DNA from: Maioricimonas rarisocia
GTDB lineage: Bacteria; Planctomycetota; Planctomycetia; Planctomycetales; Planctomycetaceae
NCBI RefSeq assembly: GCF_007747795.1
Contig: NZ_CP036275.1
Coordinates: 3,650,001-3,714,000 of the forward strand
Reading direction: 5' to 3'
Length of the DNA stretch: 64,000 nucleotides
Shown here: positions 10,446 to 19,218 of the stretch, piece after piece
Numbering within the stretch: the stretch's first letter is position 1
Layout: every line of letters starts with the position of its first letter
Translations under genes and position numbers: made by a program
Notes under the pieces: generated by a model
The model's input: the letters and a program-made list of their open reading frames with translations, nothing else
Database searches by the model: none
What the model was told of the DNA's origin: nothing

Positions 10446-11966
10446 TCAGCGGACCCGGATGCCGGTCCGCCCGGCCCACTCCCGCCATTGAGCGCTCATT
10501 TCCGCGACCCGTCCGGGGTGGTCGGCAGCGAGATTATGCATTTCGGTCCGGTCCTGCACCACATTGTACAGTTCCCACTGCTTGACGGTCTTGTCCCAGC
10601 AGAGCTTCCAGTGTCCCGTGCGGACGGCCCGATTCCCGGCCCACTCCCAGAACAGTGACTCGTGCCCCTCCCGCGAGTCCCCTTCAAATAGCGGAACCAT
10701 CGACAAACCCTCGCAGGGAATGACTTCCTCGCCGCCATGTGCGTCGGGATACTTCGCACCGGCGATTTCGGCGCAGGTCGGCAGCAGATCGATGATGTGG
10801 CCGACGGCATCAGTGGTCGTGCCTGCTTCGATGACACTTGGCCAGCGGACGATCAGCGGCGTCGAAATGCCTCCTTCGTGAACCCATGCCTTGAAGCGGC
10901 GAAACGGTGTGTTCTGCGCATAGGCCCAGCCCGGGCCGCATGCCGTGTAGTACTCTTCGACGCCCGGCACCCGCTGCGGATCGATGCCGCCCGGCTTCTC
11001 GGCACACCCGCCGTTATCCGAAAGGAAGATCACGACGGTGTTGTCGGCGATGCCCTGCTCGTCCAGCCGCGCCAGTATCCGGCCGATCCCCTGATCCATG
11101 CGGTCGATCATCGCCGCGTACACCGCCATCAGGTGATCGTGGTAGTCCTGGTTCTCGACGTTGTCCCAGATCGGAACTCTGTCATCGGGCGGCGGCAACT
11201 CCCACGAGGGATCGACCAGCCCCAGTTCGAGCTGGCGCCGGTAACGCTCTGCGCGGAGCTGTTCCCAACCCTGGCGATAGCGGCCCCGGTACTTCTCCAC
11301 CAGATCGGCCGGAGCGTGCAGCGGATAGTGCGGTGCCGTGTAGCAGACATGCAGGAACAGCGGTCGATCGTCTGCTGCGGCCCGGTCGATGGCCTTGCAG
11401 GCGTAGTCGGTGAAGGCGTCGGTCGTGTAGAAGTCTTCGGGAAACTCCGTGATCCGCCGGTCATCCTCGCCGAACCACCGCACGCGACCTCCTTTGAAAT
11501 CCGGGTCAGGGCGGGCCGGGTTGAAGAAGTTGCAGCAGCCGTCGAGCAGTCCGTAGTAGTTGTCGAAACCACGATCGCCCGGCCTGTTCGGGGCCCGGCT
11601 CCCCAGATGCCATTTGCCACTCAGCACCGAGTCGTATCCCGACTGCGCGAGAACCTGGGGAATCGTCACCATGTTCTCCTGCAGCAACCCTCCTTTTCGT
11701 CGCGGATACAGCCCGGTGATCAACGACGCCCGAGTCGTGGTACACTTGGCGTTGTTGTAGAATTGCGTGAACCGCAGGCCCTCGGCGGCAAGGCGGTCAA
11801 TATGCGGGGTGTCGATCTCGCTCCCGAAGCAACCGATGTCCGAGTACCCCATGTCATCGCACATGATGAGAACGATGTTGGGACGATCGGCCGCCGCGGC
11901 AGCATTCGCGAACACGAACAGAACGACGAGGAATCCGGCGGCAGGAGTGAACGTGCAGATGCGCAT
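10446..11966 (-). CDS. secreted sulfatase (arylsulfatase A-type)
   Basis: Type I sulfatase of 506 residues, starting at the ATG at 11966 so that a signal peptide (hydrophobic, ending AAAAAD) leads directly into the conserved strand PNIVLIMCDDMGYSD. The formylglycine motif is CTTTR, with Cys75 as the residue converted by formylglycine-generating enzyme; Thr replaces the usual Pro at the third position. Metal/catalytic segments include the N-terminal DD, DNGG and GKWHLG. It probably removes sulfate from polysaccharides in the periplasm, as the many planctomycete sulfatases are thought to do. No carbohydrate operon surrounds it, so the substrate cannot be inferred. Confidence 0.93.
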   Translation of the reverse strand: MRICTFTPAAGFLVVLFVFANAAAAADRPNIVLIMCDDMGYSDIGCFGSEIDTPHIDRLAAEGLRFTQFYNNAKCTTTRASLITGLYPRRKGGLLQENMVTIPQVLAQSGYDSVLSGKWHLGSRAPNRPGDRGFDNYYGLLDGCCNFFNPARPDPDFKGGRVRWFGEDDRRITEFPEDFYTTDAFTDYACKAIDRAAADDRPLFLHVCYTAPHYPLHAPADLVEKYRGRYRQGWEQLRAERYRRQLELGLVDPSWELPPPDDRVPIWDNVENQDYHDHLMAVYAAMIDRMDQGIGRILARLDEQGIADNTVVIFLSDNGGCAEKPGGIDPQRVPGVEEYYTACGPGWAYAQNTPFRRFKAWVHEGGISTPLIVRWPSVIEAGTTTDAVGHIIDLLPTCAEIAGAKYPDAHGGEEVIPCEGLSMVPLFEGDSREGHESLFWEWAGNRAVRTGHWKLCWDKTVKQWELYNVVQDRTEMHNLAADHPGRVAEMSAQWREWAGRTGIRVR

Positions 11967-12228
11967 GCGATTTCCCTGTCTGGCGGGACGCCGGCCACGT
12001 TGGCAGAATTGTGCTGACGCGGCCGGGGGACGTGAATGCTGCCGAGTATCGGCCGCTCGAAGCCCGATTGCAATACGTGCGTGCGGTCGCGGATTGAATG
12101 CCTGCCGCTCGGCTGGTACCGTCACCTGCAGCCCCTTTCCCTGAGCAGCCTGAACGGTTCAGACCGGTCTCCGCTGACAGTCCGACAGGCCGCATTCCGG
12201 AGGCGAGCGCTCACCCTTCCGGAGTATC

Positions 12229-15200
12229 ATGATGCGGTCGGTCGGCGATTCCGGCGTTCGGCAATGGCAGTTTGCAGAGAACAAGCCCACATCCATGCAG
12301 TTTGAAACTTCCGACTCAACACGGCTGCTCAGCAGCGACGACGTGAGCGAAGAGTTCGCGACGAGCCTGCTACAGCCGGTCGGATTCGACGATTGGCAGG
12401 CGGCACTTGGTCGACTTCGAGGATTCTGCCGCGACGAAGACGAACGAAAAGCGTTTGCCGCCACCCTCCCCTCGCTGCTGTACGCGCTGACCGACGCCGC
12501 CACGCCCGATGCCTCGCTCGTCAACTTCGAGCGCTACGTGCAGGCGGTCGACAGCCGGATCGACCTGTTCAATTACCTTGCGGCCAATCCGCGAGCGGTC
12601 GAGATTCTGGTGCGGCTGTTCGTCGGCAGTCAGTTTCTCACCGAGATCCTGCTGCGCAATCCGTCGTACCTCGAGCGGCTGACTCAGCACAAACGACTGG
12701 CCGAGTTCAAGCACCGCGAAGAACTGATGGAAGAAGCCCGGAAATGGGCAGCCGACGAACCGACACTCGACGAGAAAATGAATGCGGTTCGTCGCTTTCA
12801 GAAGTGGGAACTGCTGCGGCTGGCCGCCTGCGACACGTTCCGACTGATGGATCTGAAAACGGTGACGCTGCAGCTCGCATTGCTGGCCGACAGTCTCGTT
12901 GCGGTCTGTCTCGGATTCGCTGCCGACGAACTCGAAGTCGATACGTCGGAATTCTCGGTGATCGCATTCGGCAAGCTGGGTGGGGAGGAACTGAACTACA
13001 GCTCCGACATCGACCTGGTATTCGTCTGCGACAATCATGCCGAGCAGTACTGGGGACTTGGCCAGAAGCTGATCAAGGCGATCCAGGATCCGACGAGCGA
13101 CGGCTTTCTGTACCGGGTCGACATGCGGCTGCGCCCGTGGGGACGCTCCGGTCCGCTGGTGACGACGGCCGATTCCTACGTCGATTACATCCGGAAGAAC
13201 GGACGCCTGTGGGAGAAGCAGGCGCTGCTCAAGTCGCGGGTCATTGCCGGCTCTCAGAAAGTGGGCAAACGGGTGCTGAAGCGGCTGGAGCCGTTCATCT
13301 ACGACGTCGATCCCGAGGAGGTTCGCGAGAACGTCCTCGAGATGAAGCAGCAGATCGAAGAGAACCTCCGCAAACATCGCAACGGCTGGGGGCAGGTCAA
13401 AGCGGGGGCCGGCAGCATCCGTGATGTCGAGTTTGTCACGCAGTACCTGCAGCTTGCCCACGGCAGGAACAACAAGGCCGTCCGCAGTATCAACACGCTC
13501 GACGGTCTGGTCCGCCTGGCCGATCTCGACATTCTGCACGCCGACGAGTACCGCCACCTCAGCGGGGGCTATGTCTTCCTGCGAACGATCGAGCATTCGC
13601 TGCAGCTGATGCACAACAAGCAGCAGCATGCCCTTCCCGAAAGCCGGCGGGAACTGGACTACCTGGCGCGACGGCTCGATTTCCCCGGAGCGACCGAGTT
13701 CGTCAGTCACTACGAGCGGCACTGCCAGTCGATTCGCCGCATCTTCGAGAAGTACATTATCGACCCTCCCGGCATGGAGGAGGACCATCTCGTCTTCAAG
13801 CCGCGGTCTGTCGCCGTTCACCTTGGCGATGCCGCTTCGACCTACGAGGAGCTGTTCACTCGCGAACAGTCCGAGCGCCACCTGGCACTGCTCGATCGGC
13901 TGGACGACGACACGATCGTCAAGATCGATGCCCGCACGGTCGCGGACGGTCGCTGGGAACTGACGATTGTAGGATACGATCAGCTGGGGGATCTGTCGCT
14001 CATCTGCGGACTGCTGTTTGTGTTCGGCTTCGACATCGAATCCGGGTACGTCTTCACCGGTGCAGAAATCGTCGAGCCCGGTCGGAACAAACCGTCCCGC
14101 AACCGTCGGCAGGTCGTGGGCAAGTCACCGCGCCGCCGCAAGTATGTCAACGTCTTCACGATCCGGCCGACATCGAACAACGTCGTGCCGGCCATCTGGG
14201 GACGGTACGAGAACGACCTGGCAGAGCTGCTGTCGCTCGCGCAGCAGGGAAAACACCGCGATGCTTCGGGCCGACTGGCGAAGCGGGTCGCCGCCTCGCT
14301 GGATCCGTCCGAGCAGGATGCTGCGACCGACATGCTCCTGCCGGTCGAGATCGACATCGACAACGATTCGGCGCCCGACGCCACGGTGATGCACATCTAT
14401 GCCGAGGATACTCCCGGCTTCCTCTATGAGCTGGCGAACGCGCTCGCCCACAGCAACATCTCGATCGTCCGGATGCAGATCCGTTCCGAGGGGTTGCAGG
14501 TCATCGACACGCTGTACGTCACCGATGAAAACGACCGCAAGATCGACGATCCGGAGAAGCTCAACGAGCTGCGGGCGGCGGTCGTCCTGATCAAGCACTT
14601 CACACATCTGCTGCCCTATTCGCCCAATCCCGAAGCAGCACTGATCCACTTCCGCGAGTTTCTCGAACAACTGTTCGAACTGCCGCACTGGGTGGAAGAG
14701 CTCGGGTCGCTGCAGGACAGCGATGTGCTCAACGCCCTCGCGCGTCTGCTGGGGGTCAGCGACTTTCTGTGGCACGATTTTCTGCGGCTGCAGCACGACA
14801 ATCTGTTTCCGGTCGTGACCGATCTGGCCGGTCTGCAGCAGCCACGCATCCGCAGCGAACTCGACGAAGAACTCGAACGGGAACTGGCTGCGGTTCACAA
14901 CTTCGAGGACCGCCGGGCCGTCCTGAATGCGTTCAAGGACCGGGAGATGCTCCGCGTCGACATGCGGCACATCCTGGGGCTGCAGGACAAATTCGGCATG
15001 TTCTCCGGCGAACTGGCCGACGTGGCCGAAGCGGTGGTCCGCGGCGCACTACGAATCGCCGAGGAGGAACTGCAGCCGACGCATGGCCGGCCTCTGAAGT
15101 CTGACGGCGAACCCTGCCTGCTGAGCGTCAGTGCCCTTGGCAAATGTGGCGGACGCGAGCTGGGGTATGCTTCCGACATCGAGTTGATGTTCGTCTACGA

Positions 15201-15987
15201 AGAGGACGGGCATACCTCGGGCAGCGAAGTCATCCAGAACATCGAGTACTTCCAGAAGCTTGTCGAGAAGTTCCGCAAAGCGATCCATGCCAAACGGCAG
15301 GGCATTTTCGAGATCGACCTGCGGCTGCGTCCGTACGGGAAAGCAGGGAGCCTGGCGGTTTCACTCGAAACGTTCGACAAGTATTTCGCACCGGAAGGAC
15401 CGGCCTGGCCTTACGAACGGCAGGCGCTGGTGAAGCTGCGTCCGATCGCCGGCGATCCGTTTTTCGGTCGGGCAGTCGTGGCGACCCGTGATCGCATCGT
15501 TTACACGGGTGAACCGTTCGATGTGGCCGCCATGCGTGCCATGCGGGACAAACAGATCAGCCAGCTCGTGCAGGCCGGGACGTTCAATGCGAAACTGAGC
15601 CCCGGTGCCCTGGTCGACTGCGAATACCTCGTGCAGGGATTGCAGATCACCTACGGACATCGGGATCCGTCGCTGCGGCAGACGAACACCCGCGAAGCAA
15701 TGAAGGCACTTGAAGCGGCCGGTCTGCTCGAACACGAGGATCGCATTCGCCTTCGGGATGCTTACCGGTTCCTCCGCCGCGTGATCGATGGCCTGCGGAT
15801 GGTTCGCGGCGATGCCCGGGATCTGACCGTGCCTCCGGCCGACAGTGAGGAGTTCGAGTTCCTCGCTCGACGACTGGAATACGGTCGACGCGTGGACCGG
15901 CTGGCGCAGGACCTCGAGGATCACACGCAGAATGTTCTCGACCTGGGCCGAAAGCTCGATGGGCTGTTCGATACGCCGGTAAGCTGA
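12229..15987 (+). CDS. glnE: GlnE-type glutamine synthetase adenylyltransferase with inserted ACT-like domains
   Basis: Large protein (1252 residues; E. coli GlnE is about 946). The first nucleotidyltransferase lobe has GKLGGEELNYSSDIDLVFV at about 247-265, followed by the helical GlnE/GlnD-type domain to about 520. A middle region (about 530-800) contains two ACT-like segments, one around 577-615 (TIVGYDQLGDLSLICGLLF) and one around 718-760 (VMHIYAEDTPGFLYELANAL), resembling the tandem ACT sensors of GlnD. The second lobe has GKCGGRELGYASDIELMFV at about 968-986, where the second Asp of DxD is Glu. The expected role is reversible adenylylation of glutamine synthetase in nitrogen control. ATG 12232, 7 bases after GGAG, is an equally likely start. 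The gene is divergent from the sulfatase. Confidence 0.85.
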   Translation: MMRSVGDSGVRQWQFAENKPTSMQFETSDSTRLLSSDDVSEEFATSLLQPVGFDDWQAALGRLRGFCRDEDERKAFAATLPSLLYALTDAATPDASLVNFERYVQAVDSRIDLFNYLAANPRAVEILVRLFVGSQFLTEILLRNPSYLERLTQHKRLAEFKHREELMEEARKWAADEPTLDEKMNAVRRFQKWELLRLAACDTFRLMDLKTVTLQLALLADSLVAVCLGFAADELEVDTSEFSVIAFGKLGGEELNYSSDIDLVFVCDNHAEQYWGLGQKLIKAIQDPTSDGFLYRVDMRLRPWGRSGPLVTTADSYVDYIRKNGRLWEKQALLKSRVIAGSQKVGKRVLKRLEPFIYDVDPEEVRENVLEMKQQIEENLRKHRNGWGQVKAGAGSIRDVEFVTQYLQLAHGRNNKAVRSINTLDGLVRLADLDILHADEYRHLSGGYVFLRTIEHSLQLMHNKQQHALPESRRELDYLARRLDFPGATEFVSHYERHCQSIRRIFEKYIIDPPGMEEDHLVFKPRSVAVHLGDAASTYEELFTREQSERHLALLDRLDDDTIVKIDARTVADGRWELTIVGYDQLGDLSLICGLLFVFGFDIESGYVFTGAEIVEPGRNKPSRNRRQVVGKSPRRRKYVNVFTIRPTSNNVVPAIWGRYENDLAELLSLAQQGKHRDASGRLAKRVAASLDPSEQDAATDMLLPVEIDIDNDSAPDATVMHIYAEDTPGFLYELANALAHSNISIVRMQIRSEGLQVIDTLYVTDENDRKIDDPEKLNELRAAVVLIKHFTHLLPYSPNPEAALIHFREFLEQLFELPHWVEELGSLQDSDVLNALARLLGVSDFLWHDFLRLQHDNLFPVVTDLAGLQQPRIRSELDEELERELAAVHNFEDRRAVLNAFKDREMLRVDMRHILGLQDKFGMFSGELADVAEAVVRGALRIAEEELQPTHGRPLKSDGEPCLLSVSALGKCGGRELGYASDIELMFVYEEDGHTSGSEVIQNIEYFQKLVEKFRKAIHAKRQGIFEIDLRLRPYGKAGSLAVSLETFDKYFAPEGPAWPYERQALVKLRPIAGDPFFGRAVVATRDRIVYTGEPFDVAAMRAMRDKQISQLVQAGTFNAKLSPGALVDCEYLVQGLQITYGHRDPSLRQTNTREAMKALEAAGLLEHEDRIRLRDAYRFLRRVIDGLRMVRGDARDLTVPPADSEEFEFLARRLEYGRRVDRLAQDLEDHTQNVLDLGRKLDGLFDTPVS

Positions 15988-15998
15988 AACGGGATGAC

Positions 15999-16012
15999 GC
16001 CCCCGCCGGGGC
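15999..16012. terminator. GC hairpin between convergent genes
   Basis: A 5-base-pair stem GCCCC/GGGGC with a 4-base loop lies 12 bases after the glnE stop, between glnE and the convergent small gene. No U-tract is present. Confidence 0.35.
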
Positions 16013-16021
16013 CGCCGCGTC

Positions 16022-16312
16022 CTACAGGTGGACCGGGATCCACCGCTGCTGCTCACCGTCAGCGGGCGCCTCGGGGGGATCCTGCCACGGGATCGACTCG
16101 CCACTTTCGCGATAGCGAATCAGCGCCGCCTTGAAGTCCTTCACAATCCGTTGCAGCAGGTCCCGCTCCACCTTGCCGGTGGCCGTGATCTCCGGCAGCG
16201 AGGCGACCCGGGCGGCGATCTGCCCGTCCGCATCGGGCGGGGAGAGGATCACACGGCAGTCGTAAACGGGAACGGGCATGCCGCCGTCACCGGCGATCGG
16301 CAGGTCCGACAT
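16022..16312 (-). CDS. small protein of unknown function
   Basis: Protein of 96 residues that I do not assign to a family. The predicted pattern is a beta hairpin (VYDCRVILSPP, IAARVASLPE), then a long helix (VERDLLQRIVKDFKAALIRY) and a Pro-rich tail. This is loosely like the HicB fold, but no toxin partner is adjacent. It is convergent with glnE. A coding call is supported by a well-formed start and by the absence of a better frame on either strand. Confidence 0.6.
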   Translation of the reverse strand: MSDLPIAGDGGMPVPVYDCRVILSPPDADGQIAARVASLPEITATGKVERDLLQRIVKDFKAALIRYRESGESIPWQDPPEAPADGEQQRWIPVHL

Positions 16313-16745
16313 CAGTGGGGATCTCTTCTCGTGTGGCGTGGCAGTCGCGGGCGGCCGGTTGCCGCTCGAAGCCGCATTGTAGCGACTCGGTCAACGGACG
16401 TGTCCCCCGCGGCAGGTTGGCTTGCGTGCAGTCCGGTAGCGCCGTCTGTTGGCGGCCGTGGGGTCGCTCGGAGGCAGAATGAGTAGGGCCGGCTATTGCC
16501 GGCCGTCGAGAGTCAATTGGACGCGTCGCGGCGGACGGGCGGCTGGGGGACAGGTCGGACGCTGAGCGTCGCTCACATCTGCCATGCGATGACGATCCCC
16601 AAGCGTCTGACGTGAGTTACAGCCCCGGTCGCATTCTCACAGTCAGAGCCGACGACGCCGAACGGGTAGCCCCGATCGCTCGCCAACCGGGGGCGAGTAG
16701 CGACAGGAGGCCTCGGACAGGAGAGCACCGATCTTCGGCACTCGC

Positions 16746-16774
16746 GTCCACTCGCTGACGCTTCGTGCTGGTAA
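16746..16774. repeat. planctomycete-type dispersed repeat unit
   Basis: The stretch containing CCACTCGCTGACGCTTCGTG resembles a short repeat that I associate with planctomycete intergenic regions; read on the other strand it translates to STKRQRVDAS. Only one copy is in this window, so the call rests on recognition and not on copies seen here. Confidence 0.4.
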
Positions 16775-16891
16775 CGCTCCAGACCGCGACAGGCGATCCG
16801 GCCGGTTGGAACGATCTCTGCGGACTGCCTGGCGAGCCCGGTACGTAAGTGCCGGGATTACTCAGCGCCGCGGGCGCTTGCCGCAGACTCT

Positions 16892-16917
16892 GGTGCGTCG
16901 CCTCCGGCGACGGCACC
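16892..16917. repeat. REP-like palindrome
   Basis: GGTGCGTCGCC and GGCGACGGCACC form a nearly perfect inverted repeat (one bulged base, 3-base loop). The core GCGTCGCCT-CGGCGAC is shared with the repeat region at 50885-51152, suggesting a dispersed REP-like family. Confidence 0.5.
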
Positions 16918-16959
16918 CTACAGGTTCTCGGTCGGCGACATCCGTCTGCCGTTGATTCT

Positions 16960-18225
16960 TCACCGGATCGGCACTGCCGTTCGGTTCTCGGGCAGAGGGT
17001 TCGAGAGCTGAGGCACCGCTCCCCCCGTGGGCCCGGAGGGAACCGGCGATTCCGACCAGTTCTCCGGAAACGCCCGGAAGACGAACTCCGCGAGGATCGC
17101 CCCGTACAGAGCGTGACCTTCCGCCGAGAGCCCGTCGTAATGCTGTCCGAACAGACGTTCCGGCGACCGTTCCGCCTCGAACCAGCGGGTCGTATCCAGA
17201 AACCGGATTCCATCCTCCGTCGCCAGTTTCTGGACCGCAGCAACCGGTTCGCGGCTTTCGTAGACCGCTCCGCGCGGCACGCCCAGCCGCTCCCGCAGTT
17301 CCGGGCTGCCCCCATCCGTGGAAAGTTGCCACGCTTTGGGACAGGTGGCGACCAGCAGTTCGCTGTACGACCCGGCCAGCAGGTCGCGAATGAAGGGGAC
17401 CGGCGACCAGGTGAATTCGAGGGGACGCTCCCATTTCGACATCTCCTGCGACAGCCACAGGTACTTGCCGGTCTCGGTGGCGAGCGTCGGCTGCGGGCTC
17501 GGCCACACGTCCTCGATGCAGGCTTCGCTCGTGCAGTGCCGCAGGTACCGGATGAGCAGAAACTCCTGCTCCAGTCGTTCCCACGACTCGGTCGTCGCCT
17601 GATCCAGCCGCGGATGCGTCGCCGAAAGCGGCCCCATCTGCGAATCGATGCGGGCATGCCGGCGAACGCGGTGATCGTCGGTCAGATCCGACAGGTCGAA
17701 GTGCAGCAGCACAAGATCCGGCTGCAGTGCCAGCAGATCATGCCGCAGCCGCAGCAGCGAGGTGAGCGGGCACCCGTCGGGCAGGCCGGCGTTAATCACT
17801 TCGACATTCAGGCCGGTCCGCTCCTGCAGTCGGGCCCGCACCAGTTCGGGGTACGTCTCCTGTTCCGGCAGTTCGCGGGCCAACGTCGTGTCATCTCCCA
17901 GGCAGATGACGCGGTAGGTGCCGCTCGGTTTCGGGACGACCGGTTCGGCACCCCGGCAGCCGAACGAGTTGACCCGGATCGGGACGGCCCGGCCGGTCTC
18001 TTCGCTGAGTCGCTCCAGCCGGGTGTGCGGCCGAAGCGCCACGAACGTGTCGTAACTTGGCTGCACCAGAGTATCTGCGGCGAGCGATTCGGGAAGGGCT
18101 TCTCCCTGGACGGCCCCGCGAAAGCGGCGGACCCGCAGTCCCACTTCGAGTGCGCACACCACTCCCGCGAGCAGCAGAGCTGCCAGCAGAATGTGTTTTG
18201 AAGTGCGGAACAGGGACCGGAACAT
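16960..18225 (-). CDS. membrane-anchored SGNH/GDSL-like hydrolase
   Basis: Protein of 421 residues starting at the ATG at 18225, directly followed by a hydrophobic helix (ILLAALLLAGVVCALEVGLRV), so it is anchored in or exported across the inner membrane. The block VICLGDDTT at about 110-120 stands where SGNH hydrolases have GDS, then PELVRARL and VEVINAGLPDGC follow, and LLHFDLSDLTDD matches the block III region. The catalytic Ser appears replaced by Asp (GDD), so hydrolase activity is doubtful. A late His-containing segment (AEGHALYGAILAEFV) corresponds to the DxxH block. It may act on surface polysaccharide acyl groups, which is inference. The 5' region up to 18423 is open but looks non-coding. 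Confidence 0.7.
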   Translation of the reverse strand: MFRSLFRTSKHILLAALLLAGVVCALEVGLRVRRFRGAVQGEALPESLAADTLVQPSYDTFVALRPHTRLERLSEETGRAVPIRVNSFGCRGAEPVVPKPSGTYRVICLGDDTTLARELPEQETYPELVRARLQERTGLNVEVINAGLPDGCPLTSLLRLRHDLLALQPDLVLLHFDLSDLTDDHRVRRHARIDSQMGPLSATHPRLDQATTESWERLEQEFLLIRYLRHCTSEACIEDVWPSPQPTLATETGKYLWLSQEMSKWERPLEFTWSPVPFIRDLLAGSYSELLVATCPKAWQLSTDGGSPELRERLGVPRGAVYESREPVAAVQKLATEDGIRFLDTTRWFEAERSPERLFGQHYDGLSAEGHALYGAILAEFVFRAFPENWSESPVPSGPTGGAVPQLSNPLPENRTAVPIR

Positions 18226-18867
18226 CGCGCCTGTACGGATCCTGCGGGGACAGACGGGAAGCAGACTGCACGGGCGACCGGTCGTGAGATCTGACGCCGG
18301 CGGCGGGATCGTAGTCGACGAGCCCCGATGCGACAACAGGACTTGCGGCGGTGTGAGCGGGCGGAAACCGGATCTGCCGGAAGGAGCGACAACCTCTTTC
18401 CGTCTCCCGTTCCCGGTGGTCAACCGGGTGAGTCCGTAGCCGGCTGGATGTGAAGCGTCTGTTCACGTCCGGAGATCCGTTCGGGAGGTCCATCCCCACT
18501 TCAGTGGCGCGGCAAGAATCGCGAAGGGGGGCCGTGTACAGACGGCCGGGACCATGTCGGTGGCGTCGGAGAGGCGGATCTCGACGTGCTAAGCCGCGAG
18601 GTCAAGGTCGACATTTTCGACCTGCTCGTGATTATCGAGGCCGAGCAACAGTGCGTCGCGTTGTGCGAGAGAATTCTTGCTCCGAGGCTGAAATGCGGGA
18701 GGAGATGCTCCGGAGACACGAGAGTTCAGCCATCACAGTCGGGGAAGAGCGGTTTCGATAACGGCATGGCGTTCCTTCCGGCTCCGAACTGTGCTGGTTC
18801 CGCGCTGTCGCCACCACTACCGTCACTTCGTGTCTGGGCTTGTTCTCCACACCATTTCAACAGATTA
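18226..18867. other. intergenic region upstream of the XRE/ImmA island
   Basis: About 640 bases without a convincing gene. Several short frames are open on both strands around 18590-18720, but none has a start and a ribosome site. The region ends in the strong promoter at 18868-18896. Confidence 0.4.
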
Positions 18868-18896
18868 TTGACATGGCTGGCTGCGCTTACTATTAT
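18868..18896 (+). promoter_or_regulatory. consensus sigma-70-type promoter of the XRE-ImmA operon
   Basis: TTGACA (18868-18873), a 17-base spacer and TATTAT (18891-18896). Transcription should begin near 18903. The in-frame ATG at 18895 therefore lies inside the -10 box and cannot be the translation start; the ATG at 18937 is the first usable one. Confidence 0.7.
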
Positions 18897-18936
18897 GGGT
18901 AAGCGCTTCGCCCGACACACGCATGGACACACGCAA

Positions 18937-19218
18937 ATGCCCTTGGGAGATCGACTGAAACAGCTGCGGACAACGGCAGAACTGTCTGTGCGCGAGGCAG
19001 CCAAGCTCATTGGAAAATCGCCTGGCTACCTCTCACGTGTCGAGACACGCGGGGAGATTCCGGCGCCTGAGCTGATCATTGCGATCGCAGAAGCCTACGA
19101 GGCTGACGCCGAAGAACTCCTGCGGGAGGCCAAAGAAGACTACATGGAAAGAGTCGAGCAGGAGATCGACTCGAAACAGGAACGCGCACTCGCAGTATTC
19201 CGTAAGGAGAAGCGGTGA
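18937..19218 (+). CDS. XRE-family helix-turn-helix regulator
   Basis: Protein of 93 residues from the ATG at 18937, chosen because the promoter just upstream excludes earlier starts. The helix-turn-helix spans about residues 3-57 (GDRLKQLRTTAELSVREAAK, then SPGYLSRVETRG), the classic Cro/C1-type fold, followed by a charged helical tail. It overlaps the next gene by 4 bases (GTGA), the usual arrangement of a regulator and its ImmA-type peptidase. The expected role is repression of its own operon, relieved when the peptidase cleaves it. No strong ribosome site precedes the start. Confidence 0.85.
   Translation: MPLGDRLKQLRTTAELSVREAAKLIGKSPGYLSRVETRGEIPAPELIIAIAEAYEADAEELLREAKEDYMERVEQEIDSKQERALAVFRKEKR

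Larger units (their letters stand above)
16313..16959. other. intergenic region with dispersed repeats
   Basis: About 650 bases with no supportable gene. It contains several palindromic or repeat-like sequences: a GGCCGGC-TATT-GCCGGCC hairpin at 16487-16504, a GACGCTGAGCGTC palindrome around 16559-16571, and the repeats listed at 16746-16774 and 16892-16917. Translated frames here look like the low-complexity Arg/Ser-rich products that planctomycete repeats commonly give. Confidence 0.55.

Noticed and set aside
10440-12000. Possible loss of sulfatase function because of CTTTR in place of CxPxR
   Set aside because: Thr at the third position is tolerated in formylglycine motifs and the rest of the active site is intact, so it is treated as active.
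18586-18936. N-terminal extension of the XRE gene to 18586
   Set aside because: The promoter at 18868-18896 lies inside this stretch, and the extension has no domain.
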